Assembly: GCA_050944255.1 (NCBI GenBank)
Contig: JBMNQS010000072.1
Coordinates: forward strand, 1-10,180
From: JBMNQS01 sp050944255
Lineage (GTDB): Bacteria > Bacillota > Clostridia > Christensenellales > Maliibacteriaceae
Direction: 5' to 3'
Length of the DNA stretch: 10,180 nucleotides
Both the position numbers and the translations under genes were made by a program. The notes under the pieces are model-generated. The model did not search any database and was not told where the DNA came from. It saw only the letters and a list, made by a program, of their open reading frames with translations. Of the stretch, positions 1 to 6,462 are shown one piece after another (the stretch's first letter is position 1; each line of letters starts with the position of its first letter).

Positions 1-285
1 ATGGACGATAAAAATGACCTGAGCCGGGGGGACCTTCTGCACAAGGAGCTTCTGGCGCTTCTTGGGCAGGGCGAGATCAACCGGGCCGAAAACCTGCTGT
101 TTGAGCAGATGGAGATTGGCAACATGATGCACCTGATGGTGGCGCTGGATTTCTATGAGAGGCTCGGCGCCCTCAGCGACAGGGAGCTTGAGGCGAGCGA
201 CTTCTCCAGGCAGGAGATCAAAAGTGCCCTGGAGGAGATCGCCATGGCCTATGGGTTGGATGAAAGCGTGATAAAAAGCCTCTAA
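1..285 (+). CDS. DUF6483-like small protein (possibly 5'-truncated by the window edge)
   Basis: The frame opens with ATG at the first base and encodes 94 residues. The protein is acidic and almost entirely helical in character, with repeated Leu/Glu heptad-like stretches. The segment ALLGQGEINRAENLLFE, followed by ALDFYERLGALSDRELEA and DFSRQEIKSALEEIA, resembles the DUF6483 family of Clostridia as I remember it. That family has no established function. Members I recall are longer at the N-terminus, so the true start may lie upstream of the window, and no ribosome binding site can be inspected. There is no signal peptide or membrane segment, so it is probably cytoplasmic. A hairpin with a short T-run at 358-384 could end its transcript. 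Family assignment is moderately sure and function is unknown. Confidence 0.7.
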   Translation: MDDKNDLSRGDLLHKELLALLGQGEINRAENLLFEQMEIGNMMHLMVALDFYERLGALSDRELEASDFSRQEIKSALEEIAMAYGLDESVIKSL

Positions 286-357
286 ATTCGGATTTTTAAA
301 CCCAGCCGCCCGGCGGACGCGAGCGGTCAGACTGTCAAAAAAGTTCTTTTGGGGGTT

Positions 358-384
358 ATTAGGGGGCCGAAGCCCCCTAATTTT
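358..384 (+). terminator. Intrinsic terminator-like hairpin after the DUF6483-like gene
   Basis: A perfect 10-bp stem pairs 358-367 with 372-381 around a CGAA tetraloop. The core is GGGGGC/GCCCCC, and it is followed by TTTTAATT. This fits a Rho-independent terminator for the gene ending at 285. The T-run is only four bases, and the stem may instead be one part of the larger inverted-repeat cluster around it. Confidence 0.6.
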
Positions 385-464
385 AATTCCGTGGGCAAGG
401 GCGGCAGACCCAAGGGGGCCGACCCTGTGCGGCCGCAGCTCACACCGCTCAGGGTTTTCCGGCC

Positions 465-497
465 GCTGCAAAAATCCGTTCATAGGTTTTTTGCAGC
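465..497. repeat. Inverted repeat, 10-bp arms
   Basis: GCTGCAAAAA at 465-474 is the reverse complement of 488-497, leaving a 13-base loop. The RNA would form a GC-based stem that closes with A-U pairs. No T-run follows on the plus strand. It belongs to the cluster of inverted repeats between 358 and 571. Confidence 0.6.
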
Positions 498-516
498 AGG
501 AAAATCCCTGGCAGAT

Positions 517-543
517 CCGTCAAAAAATTTTGTTTTTTGACGG
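517..543. repeat. Inverted repeat CCGTCAAAAAA / TTTTTTGACGG
   Basis: Perfect 11-base arms at 517-527 and 533-543 flank the loop TTTTG. Each arm carries six A or T residues, so the structure resembles a weak bidirectional terminator. It abuts the next hairpin at 548 with only four bases between them. Confidence 0.65.
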
Positions 544-547
544 CCTT

Positions 548-575
548 GCCGCCCGGCGGACGCCGGGCGGCTTTT
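548..575 (+). terminator. Very stable GC hairpin with short T-run
   Basis: GCCGCCCGGCG at 548-558 pairs perfectly with 561-571, leaving GA between the arms. In practice the loop would open to four bases. The stem is followed by TTTT at 572-575. It has the form of an intrinsic terminator upstream of mntP. Its left arm, plus five bases, is an exact copy of 305-320, so it could equally be the end of a dispersed repeat. Confidence 0.5.
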
Positions 576-608
576 GCGTGCGGAAACATGCGCACAGGCG
601 CTCTCTCA

Positions 609-614
609 TATACT
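609..614 (+). promoter_or_regulatory. Possible -10 box for mntP
   Basis: TATACT lies 31 bases before the proposed mntP start and differs from TATAAT at one position. No convincing -35 hexamer sits 16-18 bases upstream, so the promoter call is weak. Confidence 0.3.
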
Positions 615-644
615 AGAGCATCAAACTTGTGGGAGGTTGCCGAT

Positions 645-1211
645 TTGGGACATTTGGAGCTTATCATGCTGGCTGTCGGCTTGTCCATGGACGCGTTTGC
701 CGCGGCGCTGTGCCGGGGTATGCAGGTCAGGCGGGGCGTCCGGCGGGAGGCGCTGGTTACAGCCCTTTTTTTCGGCGGTTTTCAGGCGCTGATGCCCCTT
801 ATAGGCTGGCTTCTGGGCAGCCGGTTCCAGCATCATACCCTTCGTTTCGATCACTGGATCGCCTTTTTCATGCTTGGCATCATCGGCGCCAATATGATCT
901 TTCAGTCGGTCAAAGGCGGACAGGACAAGAAAGCCAATGTCATGGATTTTGATTACAAGGGGCTTTTTGTGCTGGCCGTGGCCACCAGCATCGACGCCCT
1001 GGCGGCGGGGATGACCTTTGCGCTGCTTCAGGTAGGCATACTGCCCACGGTGCTGACCATCGGAATGACCACGTTTGTCATTACTTTCTTCGGCGTGGTG
1101 GCCGGCAGGCGCATCGGGGCGCTGCTGCAAAAAAAGGCGGAAATTGCCGGCGGGGTGATCCTGATCCTCATCGGCCTGAAAATCCTGCTGGATCACCTGG
1201 GCGCCATATAG
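645..1211 (+). CDS. mntP: Manganese efflux pump MntP
   Basis: MntP exports Mn(II) across the cytoplasmic membrane and protects the cell from manganese excess. The protein is 188 residues, the same as the E. coli protein as I remember it. It has the family's duplicated structure with about six hydrophobic helices. The paired acidic motifs GLSMDAFAAAL (Asp16) and TSIDALAAG (Asp117) carry the conserved aspartates of the two halves. Other family segments are PLIGW, DHWIAF and QKKAEIAGG. I chose the TTG at 645 because GGGAGG at 631-636 lies eight bases upstream and the product then matches the family length. The same frame stays open back to an ATG at 537, but that would add an implausible Arg-rich leader running through the hairpins. 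It is a single-gene unit, convergent with pdp. Confidence 0.93.
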   Translation: MGHLELIMLAVGLSMDAFAAALCRGMQVRRGVRREALVTALFFGGFQALMPLIGWLLGSRFQHHTLRFDHWIAFFMLGIIGANMIFQSVKGGQDKKANVMDFDYKGLFVLAVATSIDALAAGMTFALLQVGILPTVLTIGMTTFVITFFGVVAGRRIGALLQKKAEIAGGVILILIGLKILLDHLGAI

Positions 1212-1220
1212 CACCGCTGA

Positions 1221-1248
1221 GGCCATAGAGCGATAGCTCTTGCAGGCC
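1221..1248 (+). other. Hairpin in the mntP 3' region
   Basis: AGAGC at 1227-1231 pairs with GCTCT at 1236-1240 around GATA, and GGCC at both outer ends (1221-1224, 1245-1248) could extend the stem imperfectly. No T-run follows, so this is not a standard terminator. It may stabilise the mRNA end. Confidence 0.35.
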
Positions 1249-1256
1249 AACATTAT

Positions 1257-1285
1257 AAAAAACCCGCGCCGTATGGCGCGGGTTT
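1257..1285 (-). terminator. Intrinsic terminator of pdp, shared with mntP
   Basis: An 11-bp perfect stem (1260-1270 with 1275-1285) carries a four-base loop. Read on the minus strand, CCGCGCC...GGCGCGG is followed by GGGTTTTTTATAATG. That is a textbook Rho-independent terminator about 30 bases after the pdp stop. On the plus strand the T-runs come later (1295-1307), so it could also stop transcripts from mntP. Confidence 0.88.
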
Positions 1286-1314
1286 GCGGTACCATTTTTT
1301 GTTTTTTGAACGGG

Positions 1315-2622
1315 TCACTCCACGGTGCCGTAGATCAGTTCCCGTTTCGGCGGAACGCTTTCAGCGACGGTCAGGGCGGACTGGATGGAAGATTCGATGC
1401 CGGCAGGGAGCGTACCCGTACGGGTATAGGCCATGGCCCAGCTTTCGCCCTTTTCAACGCTTTCACCTGGCCGCTTTAAGAGCACGATACCCACCTGCGG
1501 GTCGATGATGTCGGTCTTTTTCATGCGGCCCGCACCCATCATGACGGCGCTTTGGCCCAGCGCGCGCGGCTCGATGCCGTGGATGCAGCCCGCATCCGGC
1601 GCCGCGATGGGAACCGGCAGCACGTCCGCTATGAGCTTTTGGGGCTCGTTGCAGACGGTTTCGTCGCCGCTCTGTTTCTTGATCATGGCGCGGAAGCGGG
1701 AAAGGGCGCTGCCGGAGGCCAGCGACTCTTCGGCCATGGACAGCGCCGCATCCTTATCGCCCGCCATGCCCGCCTTCACGAGGATTTCGGCGGCCAGCGC
1801 CAGCGAGACCCGGCGAAGGGGCGAATCTTCGTGCCGGCCGGAAAGCACCTCGATGGCCTCCTTGACCTCCAGGCCGTTGCCGACGGCGTTGCCCAGGGGC
1901 GCGTTCATATCGGTCACCAGTGCGCTGACGATCCTTCCGGCGCCCTTTCCGATGTCCACCATCCAGCGGGCCAGCTCAAAGGCCTCCTCGGGGGTTTTCA
2001 TAAAGGCGCCGGTTCCGCATTTGACGTCAAGGACGATCACCTGCGCGCCGGCAGCCAGTTTCTTGCTCATGATGGACGATGCGATCAGCGGCATGGAATC
2101 GGTGGTGCCCGTCACGTCCCGCAGCGCGTAGAGTATGCCGTCCGCCGGGGCCAGGTCGCCGGTCTGTCCGGTATCGCAAAAGCCCGTCTCGCGGGCGGCC
2201 TCAATGAACGCTTCCGCCGACAGGTCCACCCGCATGCCGGAAATGGCCGACAGCTTGTCCAGCGTCCCGCCGGTATGGCCCAGGCCTGCCCCGGACATCT
2301 TGGCCATGATCACGCCGCAGGCGGCCACCACGGGCCCCGTGATCAGGCTGGTGGTATCGCCCACGCCGCCGGTGGAGTGCTTGTCCGCGGTGACGCCGGG
2401 AAGCTGCGACAAGTCCAGCATGTCCCCCGAGGCGGCCATGACTTTCGTCAGCGTTACGGTTTCTTCCCTGTCCATCCCGCGGATGGTGACGGCCATCAAC
2501 AGCGCCGCCGCCTGATAGTCAGGGACAGTGCCGTCGCATATGCCGCGGATAAAAAACTCGATTTCCTCCTGATTCAGCGCAAGAGCGTCCCGCTTTTTTT
2601 CGATGATCCGTACCATGTTCAT
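1315..2622 (-). CDS. pdp: Pyrimidine-nucleoside phosphorylase
   Basis: This enzyme splits uridine, thymidine and deoxyuridine with phosphate into the free base and (deoxy)ribose-1-phosphate, in cytosolic nucleoside salvage. The protein is 435 residues and aligns throughout with B. subtilis Pdp from memory. The phosphate-binding KHSTGGVGDTT is at residues 81-91, the HTGGT segment at 116-120, LRDVTGT at 167-173 and the SSIMSKK base-binding segment at 182-188. The C-terminal swivelling domain, including LGNAVGNGLEVKEAIE, is complete. I chose the ATG at 2622 because GAGGTG (2634-2629 on the minus strand) sits six bases upstream and MNMVRII matches the family N-terminus. A GTG at 2631 would overlap that ribosome binding site. 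The family signature is altered at two positions, Ala112 where Arg and Ser125 where Glu is usual. No transporter or deoC gene adjoins it. Confidence 0.94.
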   Translation of the reverse strand: MNMVRIIEKKRDALALNQEEIEFFIRGICDGTVPDYQAAALLMAVTIRGMDREETVTLTKVMAASGDMLDLSQLPGVTADKHSTGGVGDTTSLITGPVVAACGVIMAKMSGAGLGHTGGTLDKLSAISGMRVDLSAEAFIEAARETGFCDTGQTGDLAPADGILYALRDVTGTTDSMPLIASSIMSKKLAAGAQVIVLDVKCGTGAFMKTPEEAFELARWMVDIGKGAGRIVSALVTDMNAPLGNAVGNGLEVKEAIEVLSGRHEDSPLRRVSLALAAEILVKAGMAGDKDAALSMAEESLASGSALSRFRAMIKKQSGDETVCNEPQKLIADVLPVPIAAPDAGCIHGIEPRALGQSAVMMGAGRMKKTDIIDPQVGIVLLKRPGESVEKGESWAMAYTRTGTLPAGIESSIQSALTVAESVPPKRELIYGTVE

Positions 2623-2763
2623 AAGAGGCACCTCGCTTTCAACGGGCGGCCTGGCGGGGCCATGTGTTCATGCTCAAACAGAACCCTTGCCCGCCATAGA
2701 GCCAGCGTTTTCTTAAAGGATTTGCCGCGGCGCCCGGATGAAAGCCGCGCCCTATGCCCGCCG

Positions 2764-3102
2764 TCAGGCTTCCTCGTCTGCGCCCGCGTCCGCCAAAAGC
2801 ATCAGGCGTTCCTCGCAGATGGCGGCCACGTCGTCAAAGACGTCCTGAGACACCGAAACGAACTGATGGCTCTTGCCGTCGGTGAGTACGTGCATGATGT
2901 AGATGTCCAGGTTGTGATCGTGATCGCAGGTTTCCCCCGGCGCGTGATGATGAAGTGTCTGGGCCGATTCCACCAGCGTGGCGTAGCGTTCGCCTTTATG
3001 GAAGAAGGAGTCGATGATGGTCATTTCGGTCTGATTTCCCTGGGCGTCCGTCAGCGTAATGCGTTCGGGCTCCTGGAAACCGTCCTGATTGTTTTTAGCC
3101 AT
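2764..3102 (-). CDS. DUF1292 domain protein with His/Cys/Asp-rich segment
   Basis: The product is 112 residues. ITLTDAQGNQTEMTIIDSFFHKGERYATLVE (residues 15-45) matches the DUF1292 (YrzB-like) fold as remembered: a short beta-rich domain beginning with a TDEEGNE-type strand turn. The function of the family is unknown. The middle (residues 51-66) carries HHH, one Cys and the run CDHDHNLD, which could bind a metal. The C-terminus is acidic. Start is ATG at 3102, with AAGGAG eight bases upstream. The much longer open frame extending into leuS is a shadow. The gene begins 31 bases after the leuS stop on the same strand, with no terminator or promoter visible between them, so it is probably co-transcribed with leuS. 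Confidence 0.82.
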   Translation of the reverse strand: MAKNNQDGFQEPERITLTDAQGNQTEMTIIDSFFHKGERYATLVESAQTLHHHAPGETCDHDHNLDIYIMHVLTDGKSHQFVSVSQDVFDDVAAICEERLMLLADAGADEEA

Positions 3103-3133
3103 GTAAAGCACTCCTTTCAGATCCGCCGGACGC

Positions 3134-5581
3134 TCAGCGCACGACGATATTGGCCAGGCGGCCCGGGATGTAGATGAACTTGACGATGGTTTTTCCGGCC
3201 ACGTACTGCTGTATGCGCTCGTCAGACAGCGCCTTGGAGCGGACGGTCTCTTCGTCTGCGTCCTTGTCCACCATGATACGGCTGCGCAGCTTGCCCAGCA
3301 CCTGCACGGCGATTTCCACCTCGTCCGTCTGCAGTTTGGCGGCATCGAACTTGGGCCAGAGCTGACTGTGGACCGAGTAGCCGTAGCCCAGCGTTTCCCA
3401 CAGCTCTTCGGCCACATGGGGGATAAACGGCGCCAGAAGAAGCACCGCGTCGCGCACGACATCCTGCACGAGGCCGGCGTTGACCTCGCCGTTGCCGTCG
3501 TATTTATACAGCGCGTTGAACAGCTCCATCATACGGGCGATGGCCGTATTGAACTGGAAACGCTCCATGTCCTGCGTTACCTGGCTGATGGTATGGTGCC
3601 GGACGCTGTCTAGCTCCTTTTCAGCCGGCCCCATATCCTCGTGGCCCTTTTCGCCCCGCATCCGGATGCTGCGCAGCACGAAGCGCTCCACGCGCTCCAC
3701 GAAGCGGTTGACGGCACGGATGCCGTCGCCGTTCCACGGACCGCCCTCCACGTAGGAGAAGCCGAACATCAGGTACATGCGCAGGATATCCGCGCCGTAT
3801 TCATTGACATACTGGTCAGGCGACTCCACGTTGCCGCGGGATTTGCTCATCTTGTTGCCGTCGGTGCCCAGGATGATGCCCTGATGCACCAGCGATGAGA
3901 AGGGCTCGTCAAAGTGCAGGTAACCCATGTCCCTAAGCGCCTTGACGAAGAAGCGCGCGTACAATAGATGCATACAGGCGTGCTCGGCGCCGCCCACATA
4001 CATGTCCACCGGCAGCAGCTTGTCAATCCAGGCGATATCAAAGGGCGCCTCGTCATTTTTATTGTCCGGATAGCGCAGAAAGTACCAGCTGGAGCAGACG
4101 AACGTGTCCAGCGTATCGGCGTCCCTTGTGGCCGGGCCGCCGCAGGCGGGGCATGTGGTGTGCATAAAGCCTTCGTGCTTTGTCAGCGGGCTCTGCCCGC
4201 CGGGGGTGAAGTCCACGTCGTAGGGCAGTTCCACCGGAAGCTGGTCTTCGGGCACCGGTACGGCGCCGCCGCAGTGGTCGCAGTAGACGATGGGGATCGG
4301 CGCGCCCCAGTAGCGCTGGCGCGAAACCAGCCAGTCGCGCAGCCGGTAATTGACCTTGAAATCTGCCGCGCCCTGTTTTTTCAGTTCCTCGGTGATGGCC
4401 CTTGCACCCTCGTCCACCGACAGTCCGCTGAAGGCGCCGGAGTTCACCAGCTCGCCGTCGTGGGACGTGAAGGGAAGCGTATCGTCGATGCCGTCCACCC
4501 CGGCGATGACCCGCTCGATGGGCAGATCATATTTTTGGGCGAACTCAAAGTCGCGCTCGTCGTGGCCGGGGACCGCCATCACCGCGCCGGTGCCGTAGGA
4601 ATACAGCACGTAGTCCGCCGTATACAGCGGGATTTTCCTGCCGTTTATGGGATTGACGGCATGCGCGCCGGTAAAGACGCCGGTCTTTTCGTTGGCGGTG
4701 GAAAGCCGGTCGATCTCGCTGGTTTTGGCGGCGGCTTCCCTGTAGGCGTCCACGGCCTTTTTCTGTTCGGCCGCGGTGATTTTATCCAGCAGCGGGTGCT
4801 CCGGCGCCAAAACCGCGTAGGTGCAGCCAAACAGCGTGTCGGCGCGGGTGGTAAAGACCGTCATCACCTCGTCGTGCCCGTCGATCTTAAAATCGATCTG
4901 GCTGCCCACGGACTTGCCGATCCAGTTGCGCTGCATCTGCTTGGTTTTTTCCGGCCAGTTGATTTTTTCCAGGTCCTGAAGCAGCTGTTCAGCGTAGGCA
5001 GTGATTTTGAAGAACCACTGGGTGAGGTTTCGTTTGACGATGACGCTCTCGCAGCGTTCGCAGGTGCCGTCGGCCATGACCTGCTCGTTGGCCAAAACGG
5101 TGTTGCAGGAAGGGCACCAGTTCACCGGCGCCTCGCGGCGCTCGGCGAGGCCGTGCTTATATAACTGAAGGAACATCCACTGGGTCCACTTGTAGTAAGA
5201 AGGATCGCAGGTGACCACCTCATAATCCCAGTTGAAGGTGGCTCCCATGACCCGAAGCTGCTCGCGCATGGTTTCAATATTGGCCATGGTGGAATCCTTG
5301 GGATGAATCCCCGTCTTGATGGCGTAATTTTCAGCCGGCAGGCCGAATGCGTCAAAGCCCATGGGATGAAACACGTTTTTGCCCTGCATGCGCTTGAAGC
5401 GCGCGAAGGAATCCGTGGGGCCGAAATTGTACCAGTGTCCCAGATGCAACTGGGAGGCCGAGGGGTAGGAGAACATCTCCAGACAATAGTATTTCTCCTC
5501 CGCGCGGCTGGGATCAAATGCGTAGAGCTTTGTCTCGTTCCATTTTTGCCGCCATTTTTCTTCAATGCTTTTGACGTCCAT
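3134..5581 (-). CDS. leuS: Leucine--tRNA ligase (LeuRS)
   Basis: This class Ia synthetase charges tRNA-Leu in the cytosol. The 815-residue protein is full length for the bacterial form. The HLGH (HIGH-class) motif is at residues 46-49 and KMSKS at 577-581, and WIGKS follows at 220-224. The CP1 editing domain has TVFTTRADTLFG at 241-252 and the GTGAVMAVPGHDERD region at 331-343, including the editing aspartate. Cysteine pairs at 156/159 with 174/177 form a likely zinc ribbon, and a second set occurs at 434/437 with 477/480. The anticodon-binding domain spans roughly 655-770, followed by the C-terminal domain ending IVVR. Start is ATG at 5581 with AAAGGAG upstream. A strong promoter lies at 5707-5678. 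The gene is followed by the DUF1292 gene in the same orientation. Confidence 0.97.
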   Translation of the reverse strand: MDVKSIEEKWRQKWNETKLYAFDPSRAEEKYYCLEMFSYPSASQLHLGHWYNFGPTDSFARFKRMQGKNVFHPMGFDAFGLPAENYAIKTGIHPKDSTMANIETMREQLRVMGATFNWDYEVVTCDPSYYKWTQWMFLQLYKHGLAERREAPVNWCPSCNTVLANEQVMADGTCERCESVIVKRNLTQWFFKITAYAEQLLQDLEKINWPEKTKQMQRNWIGKSVGSQIDFKIDGHDEVMTVFTTRADTLFGCTYAVLAPEHPLLDKITAAEQKKAVDAYREAAAKTSEIDRLSTANEKTGVFTGAHAVNPINGRKIPLYTADYVLYSYGTGAVMAVPGHDERDFEFAQKYDLPIERVIAGVDGIDDTLPFTSHDGELVNSGAFSGLSVDEGARAITEELKKQGAADFKVNYRLRDWLVSRQRYWGAPIPIVYCDHCGGAVPVPEDQLPVELPYDVDFTPGGQSPLTKHEGFMHTTCPACGGPATRDADTLDTFVCSSWYFLRYPDNKNDEAPFDIAWIDKLLPVDMYVGGAEHACMHLLYARFFVKALRDMGYLHFDEPFSSLVHQGIILGTDGNKMSKSRGNVESPDQYVNEYGADILRMYLMFGFSYVEGGPWNGDGIRAVNRFVERVERFVLRSIRMRGEKGHEDMGPAEKELDSVRHHTISQVTQDMERFQFNTAIARMMELFNALYKYDGNGEVNAGLVQDVVRDAVLLLAPFIPHVAEELWETLGYGYSVHSQLWPKFDAAKLQTDEVEIAVQVLGKLRSRIMVDKDADEETVRSKALSDERIQQYVAGKTIVKFIYIPGRLANIVVR

Positions 5582-5677
5582 AAAGTCTCCTTTTGTGCAT
5601 AGCCCGCAGGCTTTCGGCTATTTGCTTATTATTGCCGGGATTGCTTCAATGATAACACAAAAAATTCTAGCGGCGCC

Positions 5678-5707
5678 ATTATAAGGTAAAATTTATTTTC
5701 TTGTCAA
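5678..5707 (-). promoter_or_regulatory. Housekeeping promoter of leuS
   Basis: On the minus strand TTGACA (5707-5702) and TATAAT (5683-5678) are both exact consensus hexamers separated by 18 bases. Transcription should start near 5671, giving a leader of about 90 bases. The leader has no T-box specifier or antiterminator motif. It does contain a small stem, ATAGCC with GGCTAT (about 5599-5621), just before the ribosome binding site. Confidence 0.88.
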
Positions 5708-6160
5708 TGAGGCCGCGCTGTGGCAAGCCTGTTTGTGGATGTATTTACCGCTTCGGGCGCGGATTTTCTCACACGGGATTTTCTCAGTCAAAACCTATGC
5801 AATTTTTTGCAAAAATTTTATCGTATTTTTCGAAGCAGCAAGGAATGCGTCTGTTTTTGACGGTTATTGCATGTTCATACAAACGAAAAATTTTAATGGT
5901 ATTTAAAAATGCGTTCAAAGGATAAAACCCTTTCCGCTTGTGATACGGCAATGCAATCCTGCCAATAAAATCCCGGACATACCAGTAGATGCGGCTTTTT
6001 CCCTAAACGCTTTTTTTATTTTAATCCCTGTCTATTTAAATATTTTATACGTTAAAACATTTAAGAAAAAACAAAAATTATCGGATGATCGGTGTTCCGC
6101 AGGCGCCTTCCGATATGTTTGAAAAATAGAAAAATTCCGAAAATTTATGCAAGATTTTAC
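5708..6160. other. AT-rich intergenic region without recognisable genes
   Basis: This is the left and larger part of the roughly 0.9-kb gap between divergent leuS and the isomerase gene. It is far more AT-rich than the flanking genes, with many A- and T-tracts. Small open frames (about 5701-5925 and 5940-6122) have no ribosome binding site at a usable distance and no family resemblance. A-tracts at 6122-6126, 6130-6134 and 6140-6143 precede the next promoter and could act as an UP element or bend the DNA. A 7-bp A/T inverted repeat lies at 5801-5817. Confidence 0.7.
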
Positions 6161-6189
6161 TTGAATGACTGCCGTTTATCCCTTATAAT
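6161..6189 (+). promoter_or_regulatory. Promoter of the isomerase gene
   Basis: TTGAAT (6161-6166) and an exact TATAAT (6184-6189) are separated by 17 bases, and AT-rich DNA lies just upstream. Transcription would start near 6196 and produce a leader of about 265 bases before the isomerase start. The first GGYGAAACGTAC repeat begins at 6201, immediately after the predicted start site, a typical repressor position. Confidence 0.75.
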
Positions 6190-6200
6190 ACAAAGAAATA

Positions 6201-6300
6201 GGCGAAACGTACCGAAAAACAAGTGGATATTGACAAAGCGGCCGTTTGCGCAGGCCTTGTAACGGCCGGACGCTTATATTGACTTAACGGTGAAACGTAC
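6201..6300 (+). repeat. Two interleaved pairs of direct repeats in the isomerase leader
   Basis: Pair A is GGCGAAACGTAC at 6201-6212 and GGTGAAACGTAC at 6289-6300, one mismatch, 88 bases apart, each followed by an A-rich run. Pair B is ATATTGACAAAGCGG at 6227-6241 and ATATTGACTTAACGG at 6276-6290, three mismatches, 49 bases apart. The second copies of A and B overlap by two bases. They could be operator sites for a sugar-responsive regulator. TTGACA/TTGACT in pair B look like -35 boxes but lack a -10 at the right distance. Confidence 0.7.
6239..6268 (+). promoter_or_regulatory. Hairpin in the isomerase leader
   Basis: CGGCCGTT at 6239-6246 pairs perfectly with AACGGCCG at 6261-6268 around a 14-base loop, between the two copies of repeat B. 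No T-run follows, so it is not a terminator on its own. It may be an RNA element or a protein-binding dyad. A second, smaller stem, CAGGGC with GCCCTG, spans 6363-6387. Confidence 0.5.
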
Positions 6301-6462
6301 AAAAAACAGAAAAACCATTATATATATTTAGAAGTAATCATTGGCGCGACGCCGGCTCTTTACAGGGCTATCGGGCCCATCGCCCTGCGGCGGGCGGACA
6401 GAATTGGACGAAATCGAAAAGGCTTGGCAACAAAATAAAAGCATATTTACGGAGGAACGCAA

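Larger units (their letters stand above)
286..644. other. Non-coding region with several inverted repeats
   Basis: This stretch lies between the DUF6483-like gene and mntP. Open frames cross it, but none has a ribosome binding site or protein-like composition. It holds four perfect inverted repeats, at 358-381, 465-497, 517-543 and 548-571. It also holds an exact 16-base direct repeat, GCCGCCCGGCGGACGC, at 305-320 and 548-563, and a repeated GTCAAAAAA at 334-342 and 519-527. The mntP promoter should lie at its right end. I see no manganese-sensing yybP-ykoY riboswitch motif. Confidence 0.7.

Noticed and set aside
1552..3177. 541-codon open frame on the plus strand
   Set aside because: It is the complement of pdp and the DUF1292 gene, with low-complexity Arg/Gly/His-rich translation, as expected for antisense frames in GC-rich DNA.
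3968..5164. 398-codon open frame on the plus strand
   Set aside because: It lies fully inside leuS on the other strand. leuS shows every synthetase motif in order.
5701..6122. Two small open frames (about 74 and 60 codons) in the AT-rich gap
   Set aside because: Neither has a ribosome binding site at a normal distance, and the translations show no motif or signal peptide.
6230..6284. TTGACA/TTGACT as further -35 boxes for the isomerase gene
   Set aside because: No -10-like hexamer lies 15-19 bases downstream of either. They are better explained as parts of the direct repeat.
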